Assembly (NCBI GenBank): GCA_035559315.1
Contig: DATMBJ010000260.1
Location: 1-19,859, forward strand
Length of the DNA stretch: 19,859 bases
Reading direction: 5' to 3'
DNA from: DATLZM01 sp035559315
GTDB taxonomy: Bacteria; Actinomycetota; UBA4738; HRBIN12
A model generated the notes under the pieces. The model had not been told where the DNA came from. It worked only from the letters and a program-made list of their open reading frames with translations, and ran no database searches. The position numbers and the translations under genes are program-made. Below, piece by piece: positions 1 through 6,536 of the stretch (within the stretch, counting starts at the first letter, position 1; every line of letters begins with the position of its first letter).

Positions 1-296
1 GGGGCGCTCCGGCCCTCCGCGGCGCCCACGGCGTTGCGGGCCTCGACCCGGGTGAGGCGCTGCTCGGGGAAGAGGGCCCGCAGGGCCGGGAGCAGCAGGC
101 GAGGCACGAGCGTGAGCGGGGTGGCCGGGGGCCGGCCCGCGTGGATCCGCAGGACCCGCCGCCCCGGGGGCAGCCGCCGTTCGATCTCCTCGAGCACCGT
201 CGACTTCCCCGTCGCCTCGGGCCCCACCACCGCGACGAGCGCCCCCCGCCGTCCCACGACCGGGAGCCGCCCGCTCGCCCGCCGCTCCGTCCGCAC
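1..296 (-). CDS. P-loop (thymidylate-kinase-like) protein, N-terminal part; continues past the left edge
   Basis: About 98 N-terminal codons are visible. Reading begins at a GTG (296-294), one codon after the stop of the preceding gene, with a G-run 6 nt upstream as ribosome site. Residues about 22-33 read VAVVGPEATGKST, a clear Walker A nucleotide-binding motif; the nearest relatives I recognise are the thymidylate-kinase-like proteins found in polysaccharide gene clusters. A stretch rich in Leu and Pro follows (IHAGRPPATPLTLVPRLLLP). The catalytic and LID parts lie outside the window, so the substrate is unknown. It is the fourth gene of the minus-strand operon that starts at 2912, and the third P-loop kinase-like protein in it. 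The assignment to the P-loop kinase fold is firm, the function is not. Confidence 0.8.
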   Translation of the reverse strand, partial: MRTERRASGRLPVVGRRGALVAVVGPEATGKSTVLEEIERRLPPGRRVLRIHAGRPPATPLTLVPRLLLPALRALFPEQRLTRVEARNAVGAAEGRSA

Positions 297-299
297 CGC

Positions 300-1034
300 T
301 CACCCCCGAGCCCGGGCCGCCGCAGGAGCCCGGGCGCCCATCAGCCTCGCCCGGACGGCCGCGGGGTCCAGGCCCCCATCCGCGCTATCGACGACCAGCA
401 CCCGCTCCCGCAGGGGGTCGAGCCCCAGGAGCTCGTCGAAGACCTCCGTCGCCCGCCGCAGCCAGCGCTCGACCTCGGGCCGGGACGCCCCCCGCAGCTC
501 GCGCCGGGGGTCGGGTCGACGGAGCGACCGCTCGACGAGGTCCGGGATGGACGCCCGCACGTGGACGACCCGGTCGGGGAGCGGCGCGAGCTCCGCGAAG
601 CGCACCAGCTCGGACCGGTGGGCTCGCTCGGTGCTGTAGACGAACAGGTAGTAGGCGGTGTGCAGGGTCCCCTCGTCGGCGACGATCGTCGCGCCGATGT
701 CTCGCCGACGTGCGAGCTCGTGGAGCCCGACGCGCCGGACGATGTTCCGGAGGTAGTTGTGGCGAGCGAGGGCGGAGGGAGCGTGCGCCCGGAGGCGACG
801 GGCGGCGAAGCGCAGGAAGCCCTCGTACCGGTCCCAGGCCGAGAGCAACCAGGGGAGCGCCGCCAGGTCCCCGACCAGGTTCCGGGCGGTCGGGTGGCGG
901 ATCCACCGCCGGCCGGGCCGGTCGAGGACGAGGTCGGTGGAGAGCAACGTCGGAGGGTCCGCACCGGGGTCGCGGAGCATCGCGGCCAGCGTGCTCTTCC
1001 CGGCGCCGCTCGGGCCGACGATCTCGACGATCAT
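300..1034 (-). CDS. P-loop kinase-like protein of the polysaccharide operon
   Basis: 244 residues. The protein opens directly with MIVEIVGPSGAGKSTL, a Walker A loop at residues 7-15. Further on are IVADEGTL (about residue 138), placed like the catalytic Asp-Glu/Asp-Arg motif of nucleoside and thymidylate kinases, and an Arg-rich stretch RSLRRPDPRREL that resembles a LID loop. Its ATG overlaps the stop of the glycosyltransferase by ATGA (1034-1031), so the two are translationally coupled. Substrate unknown: it could phosphorylate a nucleotide, a sugar or a lipid-linked intermediate. Fold confident; pathway inferred only from the neighbours. Confidence 0.85.
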   Translation of the reverse strand: MIVEIVGPSGAGKSTLAAMLRDPGADPPTLLSTDLVLDRPGRRWIRHPTARNLVGDLAALPWLLSAWDRYEGFLRFAARRLRAHAPSALARHNYLRNIVRRVGLHELARRRDIGATIVADEGTLHTAYYLFVYSTERAHRSELVRFAELAPLPDRVVHVRASIPDLVERSLRRPDPRRELRGASRPEVERWLRRATEVFDELLGLDPLRERVLVVDSADGGLDPAAVRARLMGARAPAAARARG

Positions 1035-2152
1035 CGGCGGAGAGCCTCCTTCCCCGCCGGGGCGAGCCCTCGGTACACGGCCTCGTAGCCCTCGTGCATC
1101 CTCGGGAGCGAGAACCGGGCCAGGACGTGCTCGCGGCACCGCCGCCCCAGGGCGTCGCGGTCCTCCGGGGCCATCGCCCGGAACCGGGCGATCTCTCGAG
1201 CGAACCCCTCGACGTCGCCCGGCGGGACGAGGGGGATGAACGGCGCTCCCTCCGCGACCTCCCGGTGCGGCGGGATGTCCGAGAGGATCGCGGGGCGGCC
1301 GCATGCCATCGCCTCCAGCACCGCGACCGGCAACCCCTCCCCGCGCGAGGTAGAGACGAAGAGGTCGGCCGCCGCGCACCGACGGAACACCTCGTCCCGG
1401 GGGACGAGCCCCACCAGGTCGGCGCGCCCCTCGAGCCCCAGGGTCCGGATGCGGGCCTCGACCGCGCCGCGGAGCGACCCATCGCCCATCACGACCAACC
1501 GATCCCCCCCGCCGGTGCCCGCGGCGAACGCGTGGAGGAGCGTGAACGGGTCCTTCACCCGCTCGAGCCGGGCCACGGACACCACGGTGAACCGAGGGTC
1601 CCGCCCGCGCGGGGCCAGGGCCAGGACCCGGTCGATCCGATCCACGTCGGCGCAGTTCCGGACCACGCACCACCGGTCGCCGACCAGCCGCTTCCAGACC
1701 CCCGGGAGGCTCTCGTAGGCGGCCTCGCTGCAGAACACGAGCCTGCGGAAGGCCGCCAGCGCCACGACCATCATCGCCTGGTTCCGGAGCTTGTAGTCCT
1801 GGAACACGTCGTGGACCGTGTACACGAGGGAGGGCCGGAGGCGCCGGTACCGCCCCCACGCGAGCAGCGCCACCGGGAGCAGCACCCCGGTGTGCGGCGC
1901 GTGGGCGTGGATCGCGTCGTAGCCGCCGGCGCCGAGCGCAGCCCGGAGGGCGCGGAAGAAGCCGCGGAGGGTCCCGTCGCCCGGGAACACGGCGATCCCG
2001 GGCGGCGCCTCCAGCCGGGGCGGGAAGAACGTCACGATCGAGAGGTCCCGCACCCCGACCATCGGCAGGCAATGCTCGTTGTACTGGCTGTTCGTCTCCC
2101 CGAGCACGAGGATCAGGTGGAGGACCCGGAGGGGCCCCCCGGGCTCACCCAT
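1031..2152 (-). CDS. GT4-family (group 1) glycosyltransferase
   Basis: 373 residues. GT-B retaining glycosyltransferase, expected in the cytoplasm or at the inner membrane face, adding a sugar from a nucleotide donor to a growing glycan. Visible signs: an N-terminal Rossmann half with IHAHAPHTGV (residues 81-90), a linker entering VVSVARLERVKDPFTLLHAF, and the donor-site motif GEGLPVAVLEAMACG, whose E292 and E300 form the EX7E signature of GT4. Length is normal for the family. ATG 2152 is chosen because GGAGG lies 5 nt upstream; it overlaps the previous gene by 8 nt. A GTG at 2158 is a less likely start. Sugar specificity cannot be read from the sequence. Confidence 0.93.
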   Translation of the reverse strand: MGEPGGPLRVLHLILVLGETNSQYNEHCLPMVGVRDLSIVTFFPPRLEAPPGIAVFPGDGTLRGFFRALRAALGAGGYDAIHAHAPHTGVLLPVALLAWGRYRRLRPSLVYTVHDVFQDYKLRNQAMMVVALAAFRRLVFCSEAAYESLPGVWKRLVGDRWCVVRNCADVDRIDRVLALAPRGRDPRFTVVSVARLERVKDPFTLLHAFAAGTGGGDRLVVMGDGSLRGAVEARIRTLGLEGRADLVGLVPRDEVFRRCAAADLFVSTSRGEGLPVAVLEAMACGRPAILSDIPPHREVAEGAPFIPLVPPGDVEGFAREIARFRAMAPEDRDALGRRCREHVLARFSLPRMHEGYEAVYRGLAPAGKEALRR

Positions 2153-2912
2153 GGCCACCTCCCGGGACGCCTCCGACGAGCGCCGCCCGTACCGCGGCCG
2201 CGACCTCCGTCGCCGGGGGGCCGCCGGTGTCGAAGCGGAGCACCTGCGGGCCCCCCCTCGAGGAGATCGCCTCGAACACGGCCTCGAACAGCGCCCGGTA
2301 CCTCTGGACGAACCGGCCGACGTCGGCGACGGGGAGGCCCTTCGCCTCGTGGGATCCGCGGCGGCGGTGGATGCGATCCAGGAGGACCCCGTCGTCGGCA
2401 TCGAGCCACACCACCGCGGCGAGCTCGTCGGCCCACACGTCGAGCACCCGGTCGCACCACCGCTCGAACCGCGGGTCCCCGTGCAGGGCGGCCTCCGCTC
2501 GCAGCCGGACCACCGCGTAGAGGGGGCCCTGGTCCAGGAGCGTCACGGTGCCCGGCTCCGCCCGTCGGCGGAGCACCCGGTGCCACCGGCTCGCGTAGAC
2601 CATGAGCTTGAGCTCGCGCCAGGTCGGCCCGAGCCCCCGAACCGAGGGGCCGGCGACCACCGGGAGCAGGCCGGGGAGGCTCCGCACCACGTGGGCGAGG
2701 TGGGAGGGGGTCCGTGCGTGGATGAACCCCCCGCGCCGGAAGTGCCCGTCGGCGCACAGGAGCCCGGTGAGCGTGGTCTTCCCCGCCCCCGCGACGCCAG
2801 CCACCTCCACGAAGCGGGCCGGACCGCGTCCTCCCATGCCCAGGGGTCCTGCGGTCGCAGGGCGGCCGGCCGACGCCCGGAGGTCGCCGACCGTGGCGGG
2901 GTTCGTTCGCAT
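2145..2912 (-). CDS. P-loop kinase-like protein, first gene of the polysaccharide operon
   Basis: 255 residues. Walker A loop GVAGAGKTTL lies at about residues 39-48 after a poorly conserved N-terminal extension. TLLDQGPLYA corresponds in position to the catalytic motif of deoxynucleoside/thymidylate kinases, and RIHRRRGSHEAKG looks like a LID region. ATG 2912 is preceded by GAGGAG. An internal ATG before GGRGPARFVEV would remove about 25 residues and is possible. The gene heads a four-gene minus-strand operon with a glycosyltransferase. Upstream lies the two-way operator at 2987-2999. A kinase of the P-loop superfamily is secure; the substrate is unknown. Confidence 0.82.
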   Translation of the reverse strand: MRTNPATVGDLRASAGRPATAGPLGMGGRGPARFVEVAGVAGAGKTTLTGLLCADGHFRRGGFIHARTPSHLAHVVRSLPGLLPVVAGPSVRGLGPTWRELKLMVYASRWHRVLRRRAEPGTVTLLDQGPLYAVVRLRAEAALHGDPRFERWCDRVLDVWADELAAVVWLDADDGVLLDRIHRRRGSHEAKGLPVADVGRFVQRYRALFEAVFEAISSRGGPQVLRFDTGGPPATEVAAAVRAALVGGVPGGGHG

Positions 2913-2945
2913 CGCTCCTCGAAGGCTGGGACGAGGGACGGGACG

Positions 2946-3040
2946 AGGCTAGGGGCCCCCTCACCGGGCGGCACCGTCACGATGCCGTATCGCCGCTACC
3001 GCGCTCGCACGATGGTCCCGGCGCGGCCTCGCCGTACGCT
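2946..3040. promoter_or_regulatory. Bidirectional promoter: central palindrome S1 with a -10 hexamer on each side
   Basis: The palindromic site GTA-TCGCCGC-TAC occupies 2987-2999. On the minus strand a -10-like TAGCCT runs 2951-2946; on the plus strand TACGCT runs 3035-3040. Each hexamer is separated from the site by exactly 35 nt, so the arrangement is mirror-symmetric around 2993. Predicted starts are near 2939 (leader of about 27 nt to ATG 2912) and near 3047 (leader of about 50 nt to ATG 3097, with AAGGAGG at 3078-3084). No -35 consensus is visible on either strand, which suggests activation by a protein bound at the centre. The motif and spacing are seen; the promoter function is inferred from five other sites in the window. 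Confidence 0.6.
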
Positions 3041-3096
3041 CCCCCCTACGTCGGGGATACGCCCCGGCCGTGCGTGGAAGGAGGGCGGTCCGGCCC

Positions 3097-4767
3097 ATGG
3101 GCATGTCGCCGCGAGCCGACGTCCCCCCGGGGACGGTCGACCTCCGCGAGTTCGTCGGCACGGTCCTGGGACGCAAGTGGCTCGTCCTCGCGACGACCGC
3201 GCTCTTCGCCGGCCTCGCCGCCCTCTACTCGTTCACCCGCGTTCCCACCTACACGGCGACCGCGAGCCTGCTCGTGCGGCCCATCCTCACCAGCCCGCTC
3301 GAGTCCAACCAGCTCGACCGCCTGAGCATGGACACCGAGATGGGGATCCTGGCCTCCGCCGCGGTGGCCGATCGTGCGCGGGAGCTCCTCGACGCGCCGC
3401 TGCGGGTCCAGGACCTCCTGGCCAGGGTCGTGGTCCGCGCACCGGAGAACACGCAGATCCTCGAGATCTCGTTCTCCGACCCAGACCCCGACCGCGCGCG
3501 GCAGGGCGCCCAGGCGTTCGCCGACGCCTACCTCGCGTTCAAGGCCGAGCAGGCCCTGGCGACGATCACCCGCTACTCCTCCACGCTCCAGGACCGGATC
3601 GCCGAGCTCGAAGCCGAGATCGAGGACCTGGAGCGGAGGATCGCCGATCTCCCGGAGGACGCCGCCGAACGCGGAGCCCTGGTGGACGAGCGGAACGCCC
3701 TCGAGACGTCCAGGCTCGCCCTCCAGAACCAGTTCGTCACGATCGCGACGCTCAGCACCGATCCCGGGGAGATCCTCCAGCCGGCGGAGCGCCCGCGGGT
3801 CCCGAGCAGCCCGAAGCACGAGCTGAACCTGGCCCTGGGGGTGCTCCTCGGCGCGGTGGTCGGCGTGGGACTGGCCGGCGCGAGCGAACGGGTCGGGGAC
3901 CGGATCCGGAACCCCGCCGTGCTCGAGGCCTACCTCGACGCGCCGGCCCTGGGCCTCATCCCGAGGGTCTCCTCGTTCCGGGGCCGCGCCCCCCTCGCGC
4001 CGATCTCGGAACCGAGGTCGGCCGCGGCCGAGGCCTATCGGACGCTCCGCACGAACCTGCTGGCGGTCTCCCGTCACCCCGAGGTCCGGACGGTGCTCGT
4101 GACGGGCGCCGAGGCGGGGGAAGGGAAGAGCACGGTAGCCGCCAACCTGGCCGCCGCCCTGGCGCTCGCGGGCCGGTCGGTCGCGCTGATCTCCGGCGAC
4201 CTGCGGTACCCGCGCGTCCACGCGTTCTTCGGGATCGGCAACGAGCACGGCCTGGCCCAGGTGCTGGCGGGCGCCCTGCCGCTCGCCGAGGCGATCCGCG
4301 ACACGTCGATCCCCAACCTCAAGGTGCTGCCGAGCGGCCCCGTGGTCGGCCTGGACGAACCCGTCGAGCTCCTCCACTCGGAGCGGATGCGGCAGGTGAT
4401 CGAGGGCTGCCGCGACGCGGACTTCGTGATCGTGGACGGACCCCCGATCCTCGCGGTGGCCGACAGCCTCGTCCTGGCCGAGCTCGTGGACGGCATCGTC
4501 TTCGTGACCGATGCACGGGTGGGGACGCGGGCCGCGGTGGCCCAGGCCCGCCACCAGCTCCGACAGGTGGGGGCGCGGGTCCTCGGCGGCGTGCTGAACC
4601 GGGTCGAGGGCTGGAGGCGGTTCGCCCCGTACGGCGCCCACGACTACCGGCGGAGCCTCCTGTACCGACTGCTGCTGCCGCAGGGCGACGACGATCGGGG
4701 GCCGGCCGCCCCCGCGCCGGCCCCCGTCCGTCAGCCGGCGGGCCCGCGGAGCTCCCGCCGGACCTGA
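3097..4767 (+). CDS. Polysaccharide copolymerase / BY-kinase (Wzz domain fused to Wzc-type kinase)
   Basis: 556 residues, inner-membrane protein controlling polymerisation and export of a polysaccharide. Order: TM1 (about 28-46), periplasmic Wzz-type region with a coiled-coil helix rich in Glu and Arg (about 165-205), TM2 (about 243-262), then a cytoplasmic ATPase. Walker A is GAEAGEGKST (337-346), Walker B DFVIVDGPP (442-450). Walker A' reads ISGDLRYP where IDxDxR is usual, so its first Asp is Ser. The C-terminal tail has three tyrosines, Y512, Y517 and Y523, a short version of the autophosphorylation cluster, followed by a Pro/Ala-rich end. ATG 3097 is chosen for AAGGAGG 12 nt upstream; GTG 3070 would place that sequence inside the gene. 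It converges on the DUF1996 gene with 7 nt between stops. Confidence 0.92.
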   Translation: MGMSPRADVPPGTVDLREFVGTVLGRKWLVLATTALFAGLAALYSFTRVPTYTATASLLVRPILTSPLESNQLDRLSMDTEMGILASAAVADRARELLDAPLRVQDLLARVVVRAPENTQILEISFSDPDPDRARQGAQAFADAYLAFKAEQALATITRYSSTLQDRIAELEAEIEDLERRIADLPEDAAERGALVDERNALETSRLALQNQFVTIATLSTDPGEILQPAERPRVPSSPKHELNLALGVLLGAVVGVGLAGASERVGDRIRNPAVLEAYLDAPALGLIPRVSSFRGRAPLAPISEPRSAAAEAYRTLRTNLLAVSRHPEVRTVLVTGAEAGEGKSTVAANLAAALALAGRSVALISGDLRYPRVHAFFGIGNEHGLAQVLAGALPLAEAIRDTSIPNLKVLPSGPVVGLDEPVELLHSERMRQVIEGCRDADFVIVDGPPILAVADSLVLAELVDGIVFVTDARVGTRAAVAQARHQLRQVGARVLGGVLNRVEGWRRFAPYGAHDYRRSLLYRLLLPQGDDDRGPAAPAPAPVRQPAGPRSSRRT

Positions 4768-4774
4768 GCCCGCG

Positions 4775-5692
4775 TCACACCGGGACGCTCGGGTTCGTCC
4801 CGCAGTCCTCGGCCGCGTTGAGGCAGTTGTCCACGAGCCAGCGGAGCGCCTCCGGCCGCCAGGCGTTCCAGAAGTCCATGTGGGCCGTGAAGTGCGGACC
4901 GCTCGAGAGCCTGATCTTCCCGATCGGGTCGGTCCCCACCCGGTAGCGGATGTAGGCCACGATCCGGGGGATCGCGACGGGGTGGGAGCCCGGGCAGCGG
5001 CCGCCCGAGGGGTAGGCCAGGTGCGAGGCGTGGTCCCGGGAGTCGAGGTGCACGCCGTCCCAGCAGTTCGGGAACATGAAGCTGAGCACCATCACCCCGG
5101 ACGAGCACTGCGAGGGCGGCGACGGGAGGTGCGTGCCCGATCCCGGCCCGCACTTCCAGAAGATCCGCCCGCTCGCGAGGCCCTCGTTCTCCTCGGGGCT
5201 CGCGGCGCGCGAGTTCCCCACGATGACCTTCAGGCCGTCGGGGATCGTCCGGAGGACGGTGTCCGACCGGAGCCCCGCGTGCCGGTAGTAGAAAAGGGCG
5301 TGTCTCCGCGTCGCGGTCGGCAGCACCCGCTCCCCGTCCTCGTACAGCGCCGGGACCCAGTAGGCCGAGGTGTCGTCGGGCATCGCGCAGGTCGTCCCGC
5401 CCCCGCGGAGGTCGACGACGGCCGCGTCCGCGTCGACGGCCACGGCGCCGATGAAGTCGTGGAGGTGGGCCGCGCCCGGCTGGCCCGGCGAGACGATCGG
5501 ATCGTCCCGCAGGGAATGCGAGTAGTTGCAGCTCGTGATCCACTGCCCGGTCGCCGCCCTCGCCGGCGTCGCCGGGAGCAGGGTCGCGACCGCCACCGCG
5601 GCCAGCACCACGCCACGGAGGCTCCGACGGCGGTGGGCCCCTCCCGGTCCGTGCGCGGACGTGGTCCGGGGCGCGAAGGATGTCCGGAACAT
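4775..5692 (-). CDS. Secreted DUF1996 protein
   Basis: 305 residues. A twin-positive N-terminus, a hydrophobic stretch and an ARA|ATG cleavage site near residues 45-47 form a Sec signal peptide, so the mature protein is exported. The rest matches the DUF1996 family: DPIVSPGQPGAAHLHDFIG near the mature N-terminus, DTSAYWVPALY, FPNCWDGVHLDS, HLAYPSGGRCP, and a C-terminal HMDFWNAW. Several Cys (SCNY, TTCA, KCG, QCSS, NCWD, RCP, NCLN, DCG) may form disulfides. The family occurs in fungi and actinobacteria and has no established activity; the conserved His, Asp and Trp suggest carbohydrate binding or hydrolysis, which is inference. ATG 5692 follows an AAGGGGGG stretch. Neighbouring polysaccharide genes suggest a surface role. 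Confidence 0.9.
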   Translation of the reverse strand: MFRTSFAPRTTSAHGPGGAHRRRSLRGVVLAAVAVATLLPATPARAATGQWITSCNYSHSLRDDPIVSPGQPGAAHLHDFIGAVAVDADAAVVDLRGGGTTCAMPDDTSAYWVPALYEDGERVLPTATRRHALFYYRHAGLRSDTVLRTIPDGLKVIVGNSRAASPEENEGLASGRIFWKCGPGSGTHLPSPPSQCSSGVMVLSFMFPNCWDGVHLDSRDHASHLAYPSGGRCPGSHPVAIPRIVAYIRYRVGTDPIGKIRLSSGPHFTAHMDFWNAWRPEALRWLVDNCLNAAEDCGTNPSVPV

Positions 5693-5722
5693 GATGCCCC
5701 CCTTCGTTCCGCTTCTCCCGAC

Positions 5723-5745
5723 CGCGGCCGACGGCGTCGGCCGCG
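5723..5745 (-). terminator. Perfect 10-bp hairpin between two minus-strand genes
   Basis: CGCGGCCGAC (5723-5732), loop GGC, GTCGGCCGCG (5736-5745): a perfect GC stem with a 3-nt loop. It lies after the stop of the small membrane protein (5761) and 31 nt before the DUF1996 start (5692). No T-run follows on either strand, so it is either a U-less terminator of the kind proposed for high-GC actinobacteria or a leader structure of the DUF1996 mRNA. Confidence 0.45.
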
Positions 5746-5760
5746 AAGGCGTCGGGTCGG

Positions 5761-6060
5761 CTACGTCGTCAGCGGACGGACGCGGAGGGCCACCGGCATG
5801 ACGGGGGGTTCCCGCCTACCGGCGGCGATGACGCCGCGCAGCGCTGGTTCGGCGGGAGCGAAGGGATCCAGACGCTCGAGGCTCGGCTGCGGAGCCGGGC
5901 CGTCGAGGGTCGCGGAGGCGGCGCCCGGTCCGGTCGTCAACGCGCCCGCGCGAAGCCACCGGAGGGCCCGCCGGGCGATCGCCCGTCCGACGAGCGACCA
6001 ACCCGCGCACATCAGAAGCAACATCGCCGGCGTGGAGCCGACGTGCCGAAGAGAGGTCAT
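5761..6060 (-). CDS. Small predicted membrane protein, unknown function
   Basis: 99 residues, no family recognised. A hydrophobic segment (about residues 12-26, PAMLLLMCAGWSLVG) is followed by the basic run RAIARRALRWLR, which by the positive-inside rule would put the C-terminus in the cytoplasm. The rest is Ala/Pro-rich and probably flexible. ATG 6060 is preferred because AGGAGG lies 6 nt upstream; an in-frame ATG at 6081 would place that sequence inside the gene. A TTGACA-17-CAGGGT promoter stands upstream at 6142-6170. That good expression signals match the frame is the main argument that it is real. Confidence 0.55.
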   Translation of the reverse strand: MTSLRHVGSTPAMLLLMCAGWSLVGRAIARRALRWLRAGALTTGPGAASATLDGPAPQPSLERLDPFAPAEPALRGVIAAGRREPPVMPVALRVRPLTT

Positions 6061-6141
6061 GGCAGCCTCCTCTCCTCTCATGTCACCCCGACCGTTCTCC
6101 CCTGGGGCACCTCCTTTCCACGACCGTCTGCGGAAACGTTG

Positions 6142-6170
6142 ACCCTGTCACACATCGACGGGGCTGTCAA
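6142..6170 (-). promoter_or_regulatory. Predicted housekeeping-type promoter for the small membrane protein
   Basis: On the minus strand TTGACA (6170-6165) is followed after 17 nt by CAGGGT (6147-6142). This is a perfect -35 with a -10 close to the TAGGNT form common in actinobacteria. The predicted start is near 6135, giving a leader of about 75 nt to ATG 6060. The -35 lies inside an inverted repeat (6160-6178), which may be an operator or the end of the upstream transcript. Confidence 0.55.
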
Positions 6171-6178
6171 CCAGCCCC
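6160..6178. repeat. Inverted repeat over the -35 box
   Basis: GGGGCTG (6160-6166), loop TCAAC, CAGCCCC (6172-6178): seven perfect base pairs. On the minus strand the TTGACA box uses the loop and part of one arm. It lies about 30 nt after the stop of the doubtful small gene at 6207-6437, so it could be that gene's terminator or a repressor site of the following promoter. No T-run follows. Confidence 0.35.
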
Positions 6179-6206
6179 GACCGACCCGCGTGCATGAGGC
6201 GGGCGG

Positions 6207-6437
6207 TCAACGGTGCCGGGGGACGAGCTCGTCGCCGGGATCGCGCGCGGCCCAGGCGAGGCAGCTCTCCTCGTCCAGCGGGGGCCGCTCCCCAGGGGTC
6301 GGGCCGTCGGGGACGGGCGGGACACGGCTGGGAGGCGGGAGGCGGCGTCCCCGTTCGCCCGGCGCGCCCAGGCCCGGCCCGGAGCGGTCCCGCTCCGCCC
6401 CGGTCGCTCTTCCAGGACCCTGGATCCGGCGCTCCAC
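6207..6437 (-). CDS. Doubtful small protein, unknown function
   Basis: 76 residues, rich in Pro, Gly and Arg, no recognised family. The C-terminal part (LDEESCLAWAARDPGDELVP) uses G/C third positions as real genes here do. GTG 6437 is chosen because GGGAGG lies 8 nt upstream and because palindrome S6 stands 79 nt upstream of this codon, close to the spacing at other genes. A TTG at 6497 in the same frame would give 96 residues. Low-complexity composition in GC-rich DNA can arise by chance, so this may be non-coding. If it is not a gene, 6061-6536 holds only the promoter, inverted repeat and S6 site described here. Confidence 0.3.
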   Translation of the reverse strand: MERRIQGPGRATGAERDRSGPGLGAPGERGRRLPPPSRVPPVPDGPTPGERPPLDEESCLAWAARDPGDELVPRHR

Positions 6438-6468
6438 GGACGCCGCCTCCCGGAGGCTGCCGGCCCCG

Positions 6469-6525
6469 AGCCTCGCCGGGGGACCGGCGACGGACAAGGT
6501 GCCGTCGCCGTAGCCCGCCTACCGC
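6469..6525 (-). promoter_or_regulatory. Palindrome S6 (GTA-N7-TAC), weak promoter candidate
   Basis: GTA-GCCCGCC-TAC at 6510-6522; its outer flanks (GCC before, CGC after) are the same as those of S1. Read on the minus strand it is GTAGGCGGGCTAC. The hexamer starting 35 nt downstream is GAGGCT (6474-6469), which lacks the TA of the other sites, so this is the weakest member. It lies between the stop of the propeller gene (6537) and the doubtful small gene. Confidence 0.35.
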
Positions 6526-6536
6526 GGACGCCGGAG

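Noticed and set aside
296..304. Read-through fusion of the two kinase-like genes, since both use the same frame around TGA (302-300)
   Set aside because: Each protein has its own complete Walker A near its N-terminus, and a GTG with a G-run stands one codon after the stop. Two coupled genes are simpler than recoding.
3034..3049. GTA-N10-TAC with a good TACGTCG half-site as a seventh palindrome
   Set aside because: The spacer is 10, not 7, and no -10 hexamer stands at 35 nt. The GTA here overlaps the TACGCT that serves as the plus-strand -10 of S1.
2079..4946. Very long open frame overlapping the BY-kinase in another frame
   Set aside because: A frame artefact of GC-rich DNA. The BY-kinase frame has Walker motifs and membrane segments, this one has only Arg/Pro/Gly-rich low complexity. 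The same applies to other long opposite-strand frames such as 141-1088, 11664-14351 and 14883-16955.
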